From positions 286,749-350,748 of the forward strand of contig NVSG01000002.1 in NCBI GenBank assembly GCA_002401155.1: a stretch of DNA of 64,000 nucleotides, in the 5' to 3' direction. Shown here one piece after another: positions 18,087 to 27,140 of the stretch. The notes beneath the pieces are model-generated. The model ran no database searches and had not been told where the DNA came from. It saw only the letters and a list, made by a program, of their open reading frames with translations. Every line of letters begins with the position of its first letter. Position 1 is the stretch's first letter. The position numbers and the translations under genes were made by a program. Origin of the DNA: Hyphomicrobiales bacterium (GTDB lineage: Bacteria > Pseudomonadota > Alphaproteobacteria > Rhizobiales > Rhizobiaceae).

Positions 18087-18151
18087 TCGTCCGTCTCCTT
18101 CGTTGTGAAGGATTCTACATTAAAGTGGAGGAGTTTTAAGGGGGCAGGTCA

Positions 18152-18857
18152 AGTTCACACGCTCAAGTTCTCCCGCCGTCAGGGCCTTTCTGTTGTGTTC
18201 CTTCGTCCATTGAATTTGCGGTAAAGAAATACTCAATCCAGTGACATGAAGTGTATTATTATTCCTAACGGAAAACCTTTCAAAGCTGCCCCAGCCCGAG
18301 CCAATGTTCAGTACTTTGAGCCCTTCTCTTTGACCTTCAATTCGTTTCAAAATAGTGGAAAATTTTCGATCTTGGGCATCGGCAAGAGAGTCTCCCTCTT
18401 CGAAAAAAGCGCAAGTGTACACCATCTCTGAATCTAAAAATTTAGCGTAAATCTCCGAGTTTAAATTGTAATGTTTTTTAACCTTGCGAGTAAAATAACG
18501 GTGAAACAGTTTTTGTTTCAAAATGTGCAAAAAAGTGGGTCTTGACTGTTGGAACTCAAAATATCTCCGGTAACTACCACGCACGTTATCAGTGATGTGT
18601 TCAATGAAGTCGCTTAAATCTCCCTTTTCTAAGTTCCAATGACCACGACAATAGGCCTCCGGTATCCAATAGGTGGGATTCAAGAACATCCGAATCGTGA
18701 TGCCAAGAGAAGGAGCATGTATTATATACGGCTTCGAAAGCTTGTTGCCTGTAGACAGATTAGCAAAATGCACAAATTCTTCGTTGATCATTATACCCAG
18801 CAGCCAGTGAACAATTCTTTGGTTGATTGGTCTCTTTGGCGAAGATTCTGTATTCAT
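18152..18857 (-). pseudogene. Cyclopropane-fatty-acid-synthase-like methyltransferase, 3' end lost at the IS
   Basis: About 235 residues of a CFA-synthase-family protein, which transfers a methylene group from S-adenosylmethionine to a fatty-acyl double bond. Visible: HYNLNSEIYAKFLD and EMVYTCAFFE (substrate region), then the SAM-binding VLNIGSGWGSF and VTGLSIS. The usual second half (His/Glu active-site region and C-terminal helices) is missing, because the frame runs into the end of the IS. A functional enzyme is unlikely. The start lies in the 30-bp repeat shared with the membrane-protein gene at 16043. Confidence 0.78.
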
Positions 18858-18878
18858 AATTCTGAGTTATCATAACTT
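18849..18878 (-). repeat. 30-bp inverted repeat, right copy, covering an ATG start
   Basis: Inverted copy of 16022-16051 with one mismatch in 30 bases. It covers the start codon and upstream region of the CFA-synthase-like fragment. Confidence 0.9.
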
Positions 18879-18981
18879 GTAGTCTGTTCTGGAAGTCCAA
18901 TGCAGCCTCTTAAGCGGAACACAACAATACGAGTCGAGAGGGACGTTGAAAGAATAGTGATTAATATACTCCGCGAATATT

Positions 18982-19161
18982 TTGGATTATACGCTTCGAG
19001 TTATCCACAGAACGTGATGGGTTGGAATATCTGTTAAATTTCAATATGTTAAATGACAAACATTGTTTTGACGGTATTTTTGTCGGTATAGAAAATTTAT
19101 TGAGTTAAAAATGCATTTGAAATCAATTGGTTGCGTCAACTGGATATGATTGAGTGGGAGT
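18982..19161 (+). repeat. 180-bp direct repeat, copy A
   Basis: Non-coding element repeated in the same orientation and at the same length at 49940-50119, clearly homologous but diverged. Conserved features: GCTTCGAGTTATCCACAGAACG (contains TTATCCACA, a DnaA-box-like 9-mer); two TGTTAAAT copies 15 bases apart (19032 and 19047); GACGGTAT and GTCGGTAT 12 bases apart (19070 and 19082); and a terminal GAGTGGGAGT. It occupies most of the gap between the CFA-like fragment and the LuxR-type gene. No open frame is conserved between the copies. Confidence 0.85.
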
Positions 19162-19364
19162 AAGGGGGATTTCAAATTGCGTGATGCATCTCGTAACTAG
19201 TTGAAATAATTACACATCACAGCAAAAATTGTTCCATTATTCGAGTAAATAAATTTTGATTTCCTGTGTTTGCGCCGTAACTGTACGTTCATGCGATAGC
19301 TACAACGAGCATCTCCGCGAGGATATTGATGCTCGGCACTCAAAACCAGGTGTTTGAAATTGTA

Positions 19365-20210
19365 TCACAGCGAGGAGTTCAACGCTTCATATGCGGCGGC
19401 TCGCAGTTCTTGCTGGTTATGAAGACCTAGCTTTGCATAAGCTCTTTTTCGATATGTTGTGATGCTTGTTAGACCTAGGCTAAGTTGTTCGGCAGCTTTT
19501 GGTTCGCTGTATCCCGTAGCCAGAAGCGCTAGGATTTGCGCTTCCCGAAAGCTGAGTTTTTTGGTGCCCAGTTTACGCAATGCTATCGCCAGTTGCGTGG
19601 GGCTCGGAAAAGAAGAACGATGATCCCGAATAATCATCTGATGTTTTTCCACAGCTGCCAGCAAGGCTGGTGAGATTTGGGATACGATATCAAAATCATC
19701 CGGTGGAAATGGGCCGTTCACTTTCAGACGGTAGGCATTTATTACAAACCCTGGGGAGCCCGACTTGCAGATCGAGATGCGTTCGCTCACTTCGCCTTCG
19801 CCGTAGCATTCCAGTCTGTAATCAATATCACGAATGGAAATATCTGCGCGCCGCGCCGTCAAAATATGGCTGTGGGCTCGGCCCAAATTGGAGAGCATCG
19901 CTGTATCTCTGCTCCAATAATGCTGCGCATAGCGCAAGGATGCTATTCGGGCGAAAGCAGACCCTTTTTTATCTGCACTTTCCGCCAGCAACACGCTGAC
20001 CTCACCTTCATCAAGCAAAAATGCAGAGCACATGTCTGCCTTCACCAATTGTCTGAAACAATTCATCACCGATGAACCAAAGGCGTCCTCACCAATATGC
20101 GAGATGACCAGAGCCAAAGATTGTGACGCAGCGAACGGCAAATATTTCGACCTTCTATCTTGTCCTCTTAAAAGGGGGACGTTTGGATTTGGTTCCACTG
20201 CTAAATTCAA
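19365..20210 (-). CDS. LuxR-family transcriptional regulator
   Basis: 281-aa regulator with a C-terminal LuxR/GerE helix-turn-helix: KLSFREAQILALLATGYSEPKAAEQL followed by ITTYRKRAYAKLGLHNQQELRA (about 214-275). The N-terminal 200 residues are an unassigned sensory region without an obvious autoinducer-binding or receiver motif. The TTG at 20210 has no clear ribosome-binding site; a GTG six codons in is an alternative. It diverges from the VOC gene at 20249 with only 38 bases between, so it may control that gene and the catabolic genes beyond (inference). Confidence 0.85.
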   Translation of the reverse strand: MNLAVEPNPNVPLLRGQDRRSKYLPFAASQSLALVISHIGEDAFGSSVMNCFRQLVKADMCSAFLLDEGEVSVLLAESADKKGSAFARIASLRYAQHYWSRDTAMLSNLGRAHSHILTARRADISIRDIDYRLECYGEGEVSERISICKSGSPGFVINAYRLKVNGPFPPDDFDIVSQISPALLAAVEKHQMIIRDHRSSFPSPTQLAIALRKLGTKKLSFREAQILALLATGYSEPKAAEQLSLGLTSITTYRKRAYAKLGLHNQQELRAAAYEALNSSL

Positions 20211-20248
20211 ACGGCCGATAAATCAATAGACAAGAGAGATTCAATTCC

Positions 20249-20779
20249 ATGAGCACCCAACCACAATTGCCAAAAATAAAAGGGCTTTACCACTATTCAT
20301 TTCCATGCCGTGATGGAGAGGAAACCCGCAAATTTTACGAAGACCTTTTGGGATTGCCGCTGGTTGCCTGTATGCAGGCAGACACAGTGCCAAGTTCCGG
20401 AGAATACGGCCCTTATGCGCATTTCTTTTTCGAAATGGGTGACGGTTCTTATTTTGCATTTTTCGATTTGGGTAAGGACGAGATGCCCAAACCATCTCCC
20501 AATACACCAGATTGGGTCATGCATTTTGCGGTAGAAGTTGATACGGTAGACGATGTTTTGGTCTATAAAAAACGCCTTAATGAGGCTGGTGTCGAGACAA
20601 CAGATATCGTTGATCACGGTTTCATTAATTCAATCTATTTCTTCGATCCAAATGGATTGCGTCTGGAAATAACTGCACGGGTAGACAAGCCCGGCGAGTT
20701 GAAGAAAATGGCTGAAGACGCCCATGAAAGCTTGAAAGCTTGGGGAATCAAGAAAGCTGAGCTTCTTAAAAACGCTTAG
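20249..20779 (+). CDS. VOC-family (glyoxalase/dioxygenase fold) protein
   Basis: 176-aa vicinal-oxygen-chelate protein. The beta-alpha-beta-beta-beta pattern is visible: LYHYSFPCRDGEETRKFYEDLLGL at the start, MHFAVEVDTVDD in the middle (His is a likely metal ligand), and YFFDPNGLRLEITA near the end (Glu is a likely ligand). It could be a ring-cleavage dioxygenase, a lyase or an isomerase; the single-domain length favours a glyoxalase-like enzyme. It is transcribed away from the LuxR-type gene and ends at a strong terminator. Confidence 0.82.
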   Translation: MSTQPQLPKIKGLYHYSFPCRDGEETRKFYEDLLGLPLVACMQADTVPSSGEYGPYAHFFFEMGDGSYFAFFDLGKDEMPKPSPNTPDWVMHFAVEVDTVDDVLVYKKRLNEAGVETTDIVDHGFINSIYFFDPNGLRLEITARVDKPGELKKMAEDAHESLKAWGIKKAELLKNA

Positions 20780-20800
20780 ATATTCGAGATTTCAATTTTG

Positions 20801-20826
20801 AAGGGCGCCCCTGAGGCGCCCTTTTT
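20801..20826 (+). terminator. Rho-independent terminator
   Basis: Stem AAGGGCGCC/GGCGCCCTT with loop CCTGA, followed by a T run to 20826. It lies 22 bases after the VOC gene and, being symmetric, probably also ends the convergent dienelactone-hydrolase-like gene. Confidence 0.9.
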
Positions 20827-20843
20827 CGTTTGAAATGTTAATT

Positions 20844-21515
20844 TTAGCCGTTCATCGCTTTGGCAATTACATCCACGCTGCGGGTCCAAGCCAGATCAGC
20901 GCTCTCTTTGTTATAGCTGCCTCTCGCATCGCAGTTGAAACCGTGGCCTGCATCATAGGTGTGGATGTCGATATCGGCGCGCATCTTTGTGACATGGGCC
21001 ACATCTTCCATTGAAATGGTGTGGTCATGTTCGCCGTAATGTAACACAGTAGGGCAGTTGGGTGTTTCATCGGCAATTTTTGTGATATATCCGCCATAAT
21101 AGCAAACTGCGGCGGTGAGATTTTTCATTCGAATTGCAGAGAGATAAGCAAGAGAACCACCAAGGCAAAATCCAACCACAGAAACTTTCAGCCCCTGAGA
21201 ACTCAGATGGTCAACGGCTGCTTTTACATCAAGAACCGCTGTTTCCCAATCAAAGCCATTTAATAACGGACGTGCAGCCTCAATCTCTTCGGAAGAATAC
21301 CCGCTTTGAAAATCTACTGTCTGTCTGTCAAAAAGGGCAGGGGCTATTGCACTATAGCCCAGATCAGCAAACCGGTCTGTGACACTGCGAATATGTGAAT
21401 TCACACCAAATATTTCCTGAAGCACAACAATGCCTCCAACTGAACCCTCAACTTGCCGCTCATAGGCTCCGAGTTGATGTCCGTCATCGGCTGTTAGCGA
21501 AATGTTGTTAGGCAT
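20844..21515 (-). CDS. Dienelactone hydrolase-family protein
   Basis: 223-aa alpha/beta hydrolase of the dienelactone hydrolase family, with Cys nucleophile in GFCLGG, Asp in YGEHDHTIS and His in YDAGHGF, the Cys-Asp-His triad of the family. Dienelactone hydrolases open a lactone in chlorocatechol and other aromatic pathways, although many homologues act on other esters. ATG 21515 is preferred over an upstream TTG because GAAGGA precedes it. It lies downstream of, and in the same direction as, the IclR gene (34 bases), probably as one transcript. Confidence 0.88.
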   Translation of the reverse strand: MPNNISLTADDGHQLGAYERQVEGSVGGIVVLQEIFGVNSHIRSVTDRFADLGYSAIAPALFDRQTVDFQSGYSSEEIEAARPLLNGFDWETAVLDVKAAVDHLSSQGLKVSVVGFCLGGSLAYLSAIRMKNLTAAVCYYGGYITKIADETPNCPTVLHYGEHDHTISMEDVAHVTKMRADIDIHTYDAGHGFNCDARGSYNKESADLAWTRSVDVIAKAMNG

Positions 21516-21549
21516 GGAAATATCCTTCTTTGGTATCAATGTTAAAATA

Positions 21550-22344
21550 CTATTTGTTGCTCCGGGAACTGAATGCTCCCAAATCTTTGCTCATGGATTG
21601 GCTGGCTTCGCGTAATGCGCTTGCGACAGCGCTATCCTCGCCGATATCTGTTTCATGGCTCAGCCCGATGGAGGTAATTGCGGCGCAAATCTTGTCTTCA
21701 TTGTCAAAAATTGGGCAAGAGACACCGAAGAAACCCATGTGTGAAAGGTTTTCGGTCGTCGCAACACCCACATCACGAATGTGTTGTAAATTTTTGTTTG
21801 TCTTTGCCAGCAGTCCGGGACTGGTGCGGTTTTCTACCTTCGCCAGAGCCAACCATTCGCGCTCGGCTAAGTGGGCCATGAAAGTGCGGCCCGTTGCTGT
21901 TGTAAGCATGGGAAGCACATAACCAACGCGCACAGAAAGAGGGACGGGTATCTCGCTATCAAGCCTGAAGACAATGGTTGGTCCGAGATTTCCCCAAACG
22001 GCCAGACTGACTGAAGTCTCTGTTTTTTCAAGAATATCGGGCAAATATTCGCGGGCGAGATCAACGACGTCCATCTGGTTGATCGCGGACATGCCCAATT
22101 GTAATGCAGCAGGACCAAGACCGTAGCGTGAGGTCGTTTGATCTTGTGAAACAATGCCTATCCTCAAGAAACTGACAAGGTAAAGATGCGCCTTGCTTGG
22201 GGTCATCCCGGCTTTCTCCGCCAAGGTCTTGAGCGGGAGTTTTCCACGTGCTGCAGCCAATTGATTAATTAACTGAAAGCCGACTTCGACGGATTGAATA
22301 CCGCGTCGTGTATCCTTTGGAGCTTGTTCGGTCTCTTTAATCAT
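21550..22344 (-). CDS. IclR-family transcriptional regulator (first)
   Basis: 264-aa regulator with an N-terminal winged helix-turn-helix (LPLKTLAEKAGMTPSKAHLYLVSF, about 35-60) and a C-terminal effector domain (VRVGYVLPMLTTATGRTFMA, GVATTENLSHMGFFGVSCPIFD). IclR proteins commonly control aromatic-acid catabolism and sense the substrate. AAGGA lies upstream of the ATG. It is divergent from ubiD with 96 bases between, a classic arrangement for a local regulator. Confidence 0.92.
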   Translation of the reverse strand: MIKETEQAPKDTRRGIQSVEVGFQLINQLAAARGKLPLKTLAEKAGMTPSKAHLYLVSFLRIGIVSQDQTTSRYGLGPAALQLGMSAINQMDVVDLAREYLPDILEKTETSVSLAVWGNLGPTIVFRLDSEIPVPLSVRVGYVLPMLTTATGRTFMAHLAEREWLALAKVENRTSPGLLAKTNKNLQHIRDVGVATTENLSHMGFFGVSCPIFDNEDKICAAITSIGLSHETDIGEDSAVASALREASQSMSKDLGAFSSRSNK

Positions 22345-22440
22345 TTTTCTTTTCCTTAAAGTTCTTGACGTCTATCAAAAATTTTATCATTCTACAATTG
22401 AATTTGACAAAAGTGAATTTGTTGATCTCTCGGAGGATAT

Positions 22441-24000
22441 ATGACACGCGATGACAACCCACAGTCCGCTGGCGAAAAAGCTGTTTTTGACATGCGCTCG
22501 TTTCTGGAACTTTTAAAGCAATCTGGAGAACTGACTGAAATCTCTTCTCCCATTGAGCTTGGCCAAATCGCCGAAAAACTCGATGCGGCTGAACCTGCAG
22601 TTCTTTTTTCAAATGTTGGCAAAGAAGGTTCCCAGCTTGTTGGCAATGTTGCAGGCAGTCGCTCACGGCTTGCTCTTGCTTTTGATACTGACGAAGCAGG
22701 CTTATTGCAAACTGTTCTCGCGCGACTTGCCAATCCTCAAGGCGCGACAATTGTTGATCGCTCGGACGCACCAGCGCAGGAAGTGGTGCTGACCGGAGAT
22801 GACGCTGATTTCACAACCCTGCCAATTCATTTGCAACATGGCATGGACGGTGGGCCATATGTTTCTTCATCCATGGATATCGTGCTTGATCCCCGAAATG
22901 GTCTCACAAATGTTGGCATCCGCCGTTTGATGGTTCGCGGACGTCGCGAAGCCGGTGTCGATCTTGTGGCACCAAGTGATCTCAGAGCGATCTACGAACA
23001 TTTCGTTTCCCAAGGCGAGCACTTGCCGGTGGCCTTTATTGTGGGCTCGCACCCGGTAGACCATGTGGCTGCTACCATGCGAATTCCAGTGGATGAAATG
23101 GAGTTAATGGCTTCACTTCGCGGACAGTCAATGCCTGTGGTAAAGTGTGTTACCAACGATATAATGGTACCAGCCGACGCAGAATATGTGTTGGAAGGGT
23201 ATTTTGATTGTGCCGGGCACGTTGAAGCCGAAGGTCCCTATGGTGAATTTTTGGGATATTATGGCGGGGTCAAAATGAACCCGGTCTTCCATCTAACTGC
23301 CGTGACACACCGCAAAGATCCGATTTTTCAAACCTCAACAATCGCAGGCGCAAATATTGCACTAACGGATTCTGCACAGTTAATTGCACTGCGCACCGAG
23401 GTGACCGTATGGCGGGCTTTGGAAACGGCAATTCGTGAGCCGCTAAACCTTCATGCGACAACCGCTTCCGGTGGCATGTACAACATTCGTGTTTCCATGC
23501 GCCAGCGCGTGCCGGGCGAAGCGAGAAATGCAATTGCCGCATGTTTCGGGTCTCTTGCCAACGTCAAACATGTTTTCATTTTTGATCCTGACATCGATAT
23601 TTTCTCTGACGCCCAGTGCGATTGGGCGTTTGCAACACGCTTGCAGGCAGAGCGCGATATCGTCATCCAGTCAGGCTTCCGCACTCTTCCTCTGGACCCT
23701 TCATTGGCGGGCGCACGCGTTGGCTCCAAGGCCGGGTTTGATTGCACCATGCCGATAGAAGTGGCCCGTTCGATTGAATCGAAAGTACCCGCTCCACCGA
23801 AATTTGAAGGGGCACGATTTGATTCTGTTGAACAAGCAATGGAAGACGGGCCAAAGACATTTGAACAGCTGATGGTTGCCATTGATACATTGGACGGGCG
23901 TGAAATCTTGCCGGTATTCGACGATTTGCGGAAATCAGGCCGGTTAGGCCGTGATGGTGATGGTCGCTGGCTTTTGAAAGATGTCGAGGACCAACAGTAA
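22441..24000 (+). CDS. UbiD-family prenylated-FMN-dependent decarboxylase
   Basis: 519-aa UbiD-family (de)carboxylase that removes CO2 from an aromatic or unsaturated acid using prenylated FMN. Family landmarks are visible: the YVSSSMDIVLDPRNGLTNVGIRRLM stretch as in UbiD enzymes, the AEGPYGEFLGYYGG segment, and ETAIREPLNLHATTASGGMYNIRVSM near the cofactor region. GGAGG at 22432-22436 precedes the ATG at 22441. It is followed with no gap by the molybdenum-hydroxylase gene, and its cofactor enzyme UbiX is encoded 9 kb downstream. Substrate unknown; a phenolic, furan or N-heteroaromatic carboxylate fits the neighbours. Confidence 0.92.
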   Translation: MTRDDNPQSAGEKAVFDMRSFLELLKQSGELTEISSPIELGQIAEKLDAAEPAVLFSNVGKEGSQLVGNVAGSRSRLALAFDTDEAGLLQTVLARLANPQGATIVDRSDAPAQEVVLTGDDADFTTLPIHLQHGMDGGPYVSSSMDIVLDPRNGLTNVGIRRLMVRGRREAGVDLVAPSDLRAIYEHFVSQGEHLPVAFIVGSHPVDHVAATMRIPVDEMELMASLRGQSMPVVKCVTNDIMVPADAEYVLEGYFDCAGHVEAEGPYGEFLGYYGGVKMNPVFHLTAVTHRKDPIFQTSTIAGANIALTDSAQLIALRTEVTVWRALETAIREPLNLHATTASGGMYNIRVSMRQRVPGEARNAIAACFGSLANVKHVFIFDPDIDIFSDAQCDWAFATRLQAERDIVIQSGFRTLPLDPSLAGARVGSKAGFDCTMPIEVARSIESKVPAPPKFEGARFDSVEQAMEDGPKTFEQLMVAIDTLDGREILPVFDDLRKSGRLGRDGDGRWLLKDVEDQQ

Positions 24001-26388
24001 ATGGTCTCTGCGATTAACAAAGTTGAAAGGCCATCCGGTCCTTTCATCGGACAGCCGATTCCCCGGTTTGAAGACTTGCGTTTTGTTGCTGGAAACGGTC
24101 GCTACACAGATGATTTTCATCTGCAAAACGAGGCCGTTGCGGTCTTCGTTCGTTCGCCTTATTCATCTGCACGTATATTGGAAATTGATACAGTAGCTGC
24201 AAGCGCCATGCCCGGCGTTTTGTGTATTATTACCGGGCAGGATTATGTCGATGCTGGCGGCCTTCCTTTGAAACATTTTGCTGATCCGGCAGATGCGCGT
24301 GATCATACCAAACGCGCTTTTGGTGGAAGTGCGGATAATATGGCACTGGATATTGGCCATTTGCCAATGCCTGTAGATGCCGTTCGATATGGCGGCGAAC
24401 CTGTGGTGATGGTAGTTGCCGAAAATTTCCATCAAGCGCAGGACGCTGCTGAAGCAGTCGAAATTGATTATGAAGAGCTCCCATTCGTAATGGATGCAGC
24501 TTCGGCATTGAAAGATGATGCACCTCAAGTTGATTCGGAAATTACAGGTAACCTTGCCGTCGAGGCAAGCTTTGGAGATGTTGCTGCTGCCGAAGCGGCA
24601 ATTGCCGGTGCGCCTTGTGTGATTGAACAGGTTTTTCCAAACCAGCGTATCGCCAATGCCCAGATGGAGCCTCGATCTGTCATCGTTGAATTTGATGATA
24701 AGACCGGGATTTACCATATGATTGCCGGCAGCCAGGGAGCTGTGCGTCAGCGCGATACTTTGGCCGCAGCACTTGGGATTGATCGGGCGTTGGTTGAGGT
24801 AACTTGCCCGGATACCGGCGGCGGATTTGGACCACGTACAAATTTATCGCCGGAACAGCCGATCCTTGCAATCGCTGCTCGTAAAGTTGGGCGCCCGGTA
24901 CGCTGGGTATCAACTAGAACAGAATCCTTTCTAACCGACTATCAGGCACGTGATCTGGTTTATTCAGCCCGAATGGGTTTTGACAATGATGGCCGCATCT
25001 TGGGCTATAGCGTCGAAATGACTGGTAATGTTGGTGCTTATACGGTTGCGTTTGTGCCGATGGCCAACAGTTTTCGCGTGATGACAACGGTCTATCACGT
25101 GCCGGTTGCAGGCGTGACCATTCGTGGGGCAATGACCAATAGTGTGCCAACTGCACCCTATCGCGGGGCGGGGCGACCCGAGGCAACATATGCCATTGAA
25201 CGTATGTTGGATTTGGCTGCCCGCAAGCTTGGGCTTGACCGCCTCGAGATACGTCGTCGCAATCTGGTTCCTCATTCTTCGCTGCCCTACACATCAGCAA
25301 TGGGCCTCACTTATGACAGCGGTGATTTCGCAGCGAACATGGGGCAGGTTATCAGCCTTTCTGACTGGTCCGGGTTTGAAGCACGGAAACAGTCGGCAAA
25401 AACGCGCGGTATGTTAGCCGGAATTTCATTGGCCAATTACGTCGAAAGTCCGGTGGGTATCCCTCATGAGCGGATAGATATTGAAGTTCTGCCGGATGAT
25501 GGATTGATAGAGGTCATAACCGGAACACAGTCTACCGGTCAGGGGCATGAGACAAGTTTTGCTCAGGTCATGGCCGATCAATTGGGCGTCACGCCTGAAG
25601 ATATTCGTCTTGTTTATGGCGACACAAAGAAAGTGAAATCCGGTGGTGGATCTCATTCTGATCGTTCAATGAGGCTGGGGGGTGCTTTGATGGTGGAATC
25701 ATCTGGAAAGGTGATTGAGCAGGCCCGGGCGATTCTGGCGCATCATTTCAAAATTGATGTGGGTGGGATCAGCTTTGAAAACGGGCTGTTCCACATCATT
25801 AAACGCAATGAAACATTCGGTATTTTTGACGTTGCGAATATGAGCATGGCTGAAGGTCTGTCTGATGAACTTCGCGGACCACTTGCAGCAACTGCGAGTT
25901 TTACCGGCCGTATGCCAGCTTATCCTACGGGGGCGGCAGTTTGCGAAGTGGAAGTCGATCCTGATACCGGCGTGGTGAAAATAATGCGCTATGCGTCGAT
26001 TGATGATGCAGGGCAGCCAATCAATCCACTGATCCTGCATGGGCAAGTGCATGGCGGTATTGTCCAAGGCGTTGGTCAGGCCATATGCGAAAGCATCGTC
26101 ACAGAACCTGGTTCGGGACAAATGCTAACCGGCAGTTATATGGACTACGCGATGCTGCGCGCCAGCGATGTACCTAAATTTGACGTTGATCTGGTCGAAG
26201 ATCCAACCAGTGGCAACCCTCTTCGTGTCAAAGGCGGCGGGGAAAGCGGAATTACACCTTCACTTGCCACAACTATGAACGCCATCATTGATGCGCTTAC
26301 CCCGCTTGGCGTGGAGCATATGGATATGCCTGCCACACCGTCGAGAGTTTGGGATGCCATTCAATCAGCCAAGAGGAATGTCGCATGA
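24001..26388 (+). CDS. Molybdenum-hydroxylase (xanthine-dehydrogenase-family) large subunit
   Basis: 795-aa molybdopterin-cytosine-dinucleotide-binding subunit of the xanthine-oxidase family, which hydroxylates a carbon next to a ring nitrogen or oxidises an aldehyde using water. Visible: the GGGFGPR loop, PYRGAGRPEA, TGQGHETSFAQV, and the catalytic glutamate in KGGGESG. The AYxCSFR loop of true CO dehydrogenase is absent. It begins at the base after the ubiD stop and overlaps the next gene by 4 bases. No FAD or iron-sulfur subunit gene lies in the operon, which is unusual; the partner subunits must be encoded elsewhere, or electrons leave another way. Confidence 0.93.
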   Translation: MVSAINKVERPSGPFIGQPIPRFEDLRFVAGNGRYTDDFHLQNEAVAVFVRSPYSSARILEIDTVAASAMPGVLCIITGQDYVDAGGLPLKHFADPADARDHTKRAFGGSADNMALDIGHLPMPVDAVRYGGEPVVMVVAENFHQAQDAAEAVEIDYEELPFVMDAASALKDDAPQVDSEITGNLAVEASFGDVAAAEAAIAGAPCVIEQVFPNQRIANAQMEPRSVIVEFDDKTGIYHMIAGSQGAVRQRDTLAAALGIDRALVEVTCPDTGGGFGPRTNLSPEQPILAIAARKVGRPVRWVSTRTESFLTDYQARDLVYSARMGFDNDGRILGYSVEMTGNVGAYTVAFVPMANSFRVMTTVYHVPVAGVTIRGAMTNSVPTAPYRGAGRPEATYAIERMLDLAARKLGLDRLEIRRRNLVPHSSLPYTSAMGLTYDSGDFAANMGQVISLSDWSGFEARKQSAKTRGMLAGISLANYVESPVGIPHERIDIEVLPDDGLIEVITGTQSTGQGHETSFAQVMADQLGVTPEDIRLVYGDTKKVKSGGGSHSDRSMRLGGALMVESSGKVIEQARAILAHHFKIDVGGISFENGLFHIIKRNETFGIFDVANMSMAEGLSDELRGPLAATASFTGRMPAYPTGAAVCEVEVDPDTGVVKIMRYASIDDAGQPINPLILHGQVHGGIVQGVGQAICESIVTEPGSGQMLTGSYMDYAMLRASDVPKFDVDLVEDPTSGNPLRVKGGGESGITPSLATTMNAIIDALTPLGVEHMDMPATPSRVWDAIQSAKRNVA

Positions 26389-27140
26389 AAGATGGAATAA
26401 TTCACACAGAACTGTCAGATGATGGTGGCTACACAATCACCATTGATCGCCCCGAAAAGGGAAATGCGTTGACCAGTGAAATGACGGATCAGCTTGCCAA
26501 GGCATTTTCGCAACCGCCTGAAGGTGCACGCTTCATCGTGTTGTCCGGGCAGGGAGATGATTTTTGTGCCGGGCGGGATTCGCCAATGCCGAAAGGTGGG
26601 CAGGTAATGTCTGCCGAGGCAATTCGTGCCCGTGTCGCTGATCCGGTTCTTGCATTTTATGAAACCATTCGAAACGTGTCTTTGCCGGTCATTTGCATCG
26701 TGCGTGGGCGCGCCCATGGCGTTGGATGTGCACTTGCAGGATTAGGCGACATAATAATTGCCGATCAAACAGCTGATTTTTGCATACCCGAAATGAATCG
26801 CGATATTCCGCCATTGCTGGTGGGAACCGCTTTGGCAGATCGTCTGCCTCGTGCTGCGTTATCACGTATGATTTATGGCCGCGAAAGCGTTGATGCACAG
26901 GCCGCTGTTATAATGGGCTTGGCAAGCGAAGCCGTTGCCAGTGATGAGCTTGAGGCTCGCATCGCCACATGGCGGAGCCTGTTGTCTCAAAACAGTAAAA
27001 CAATCCTTTCTACCGTAAAGCGGTTCTTGAATGTGGCGCCGGAACTTGGATTTCAGTCTCTGCGCGAATATGCAGCGGTCTCCAATTCAGCCGCCGTTTC
27101 AGAACGTTTTATCGACCCAAACAATAAGAGTAAAAAATGA
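26385..27140 (+). CDS. Enoyl-CoA hydratase/isomerase-family protein
   Basis: 251-aa crotonase-fold protein, with YTITIDRPEKGNALTSEM at the start, the first oxyanion segment DDFCAGRD, and the second RAHGVGCALAGLGDIIIAD. The usual catalytic glutamates of enoyl-CoA hydratase are not obvious (the second is replaced around PEMNRDIPP), so hydratase, isomerase or C-C-cleaving activity cannot be told apart. ATG 26385 overlaps the upstream stop (ATGA); the longer frame has no ribosome-binding site. It is also overlapped by the TRAP permease gene, so all five genes form one operon. Confidence 0.88.
   Translation: MKDGIIHTELSDDGGYTITIDRPEKGNALTSEMTDQLAKAFSQPPEGARFIVLSGQGDDFCAGRDSPMPKGGQVMSAEAIRARVADPVLAFYETIRNVSLPVICIVRGRAHGVGCALAGLGDIIIADQTADFCIPEMNRDIPPLLVGTALADRLPRAALSRMIYGRESVDAQAAVIMGLASEAVASDELEARIATWRSLLSQNSKTILSTVKRFLNVAPELGFQSLREYAAVSNSAAVSERFIDPNNKSKK

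Larger units (their letters stand above)
16928..18151 (-). mobile_element. IS3-family (IS407-group-like) insertion sequence
   Basis: A 1224-bp element with ends TGACCTGC-CCC in inverted orientation (16928 onward; reverse complement ending at 18151), carrying orfA and orfB on the minus strand. Ends and proteins fit the IS407 group of IS3. That group usually makes a 4-bp target duplication, but the flanks (GACC on the left, AGTT on the right) do not match, which suggests an adjacent deletion or recombination between two copies. Confidence 0.88.

Noticed and set aside
24001-26388. Carbon monoxide dehydrogenase large subunit
   Set aside because: The AYxCSFR active-site loop is absent (PYRGAGR instead) and the medium and small subunit genes are missing.
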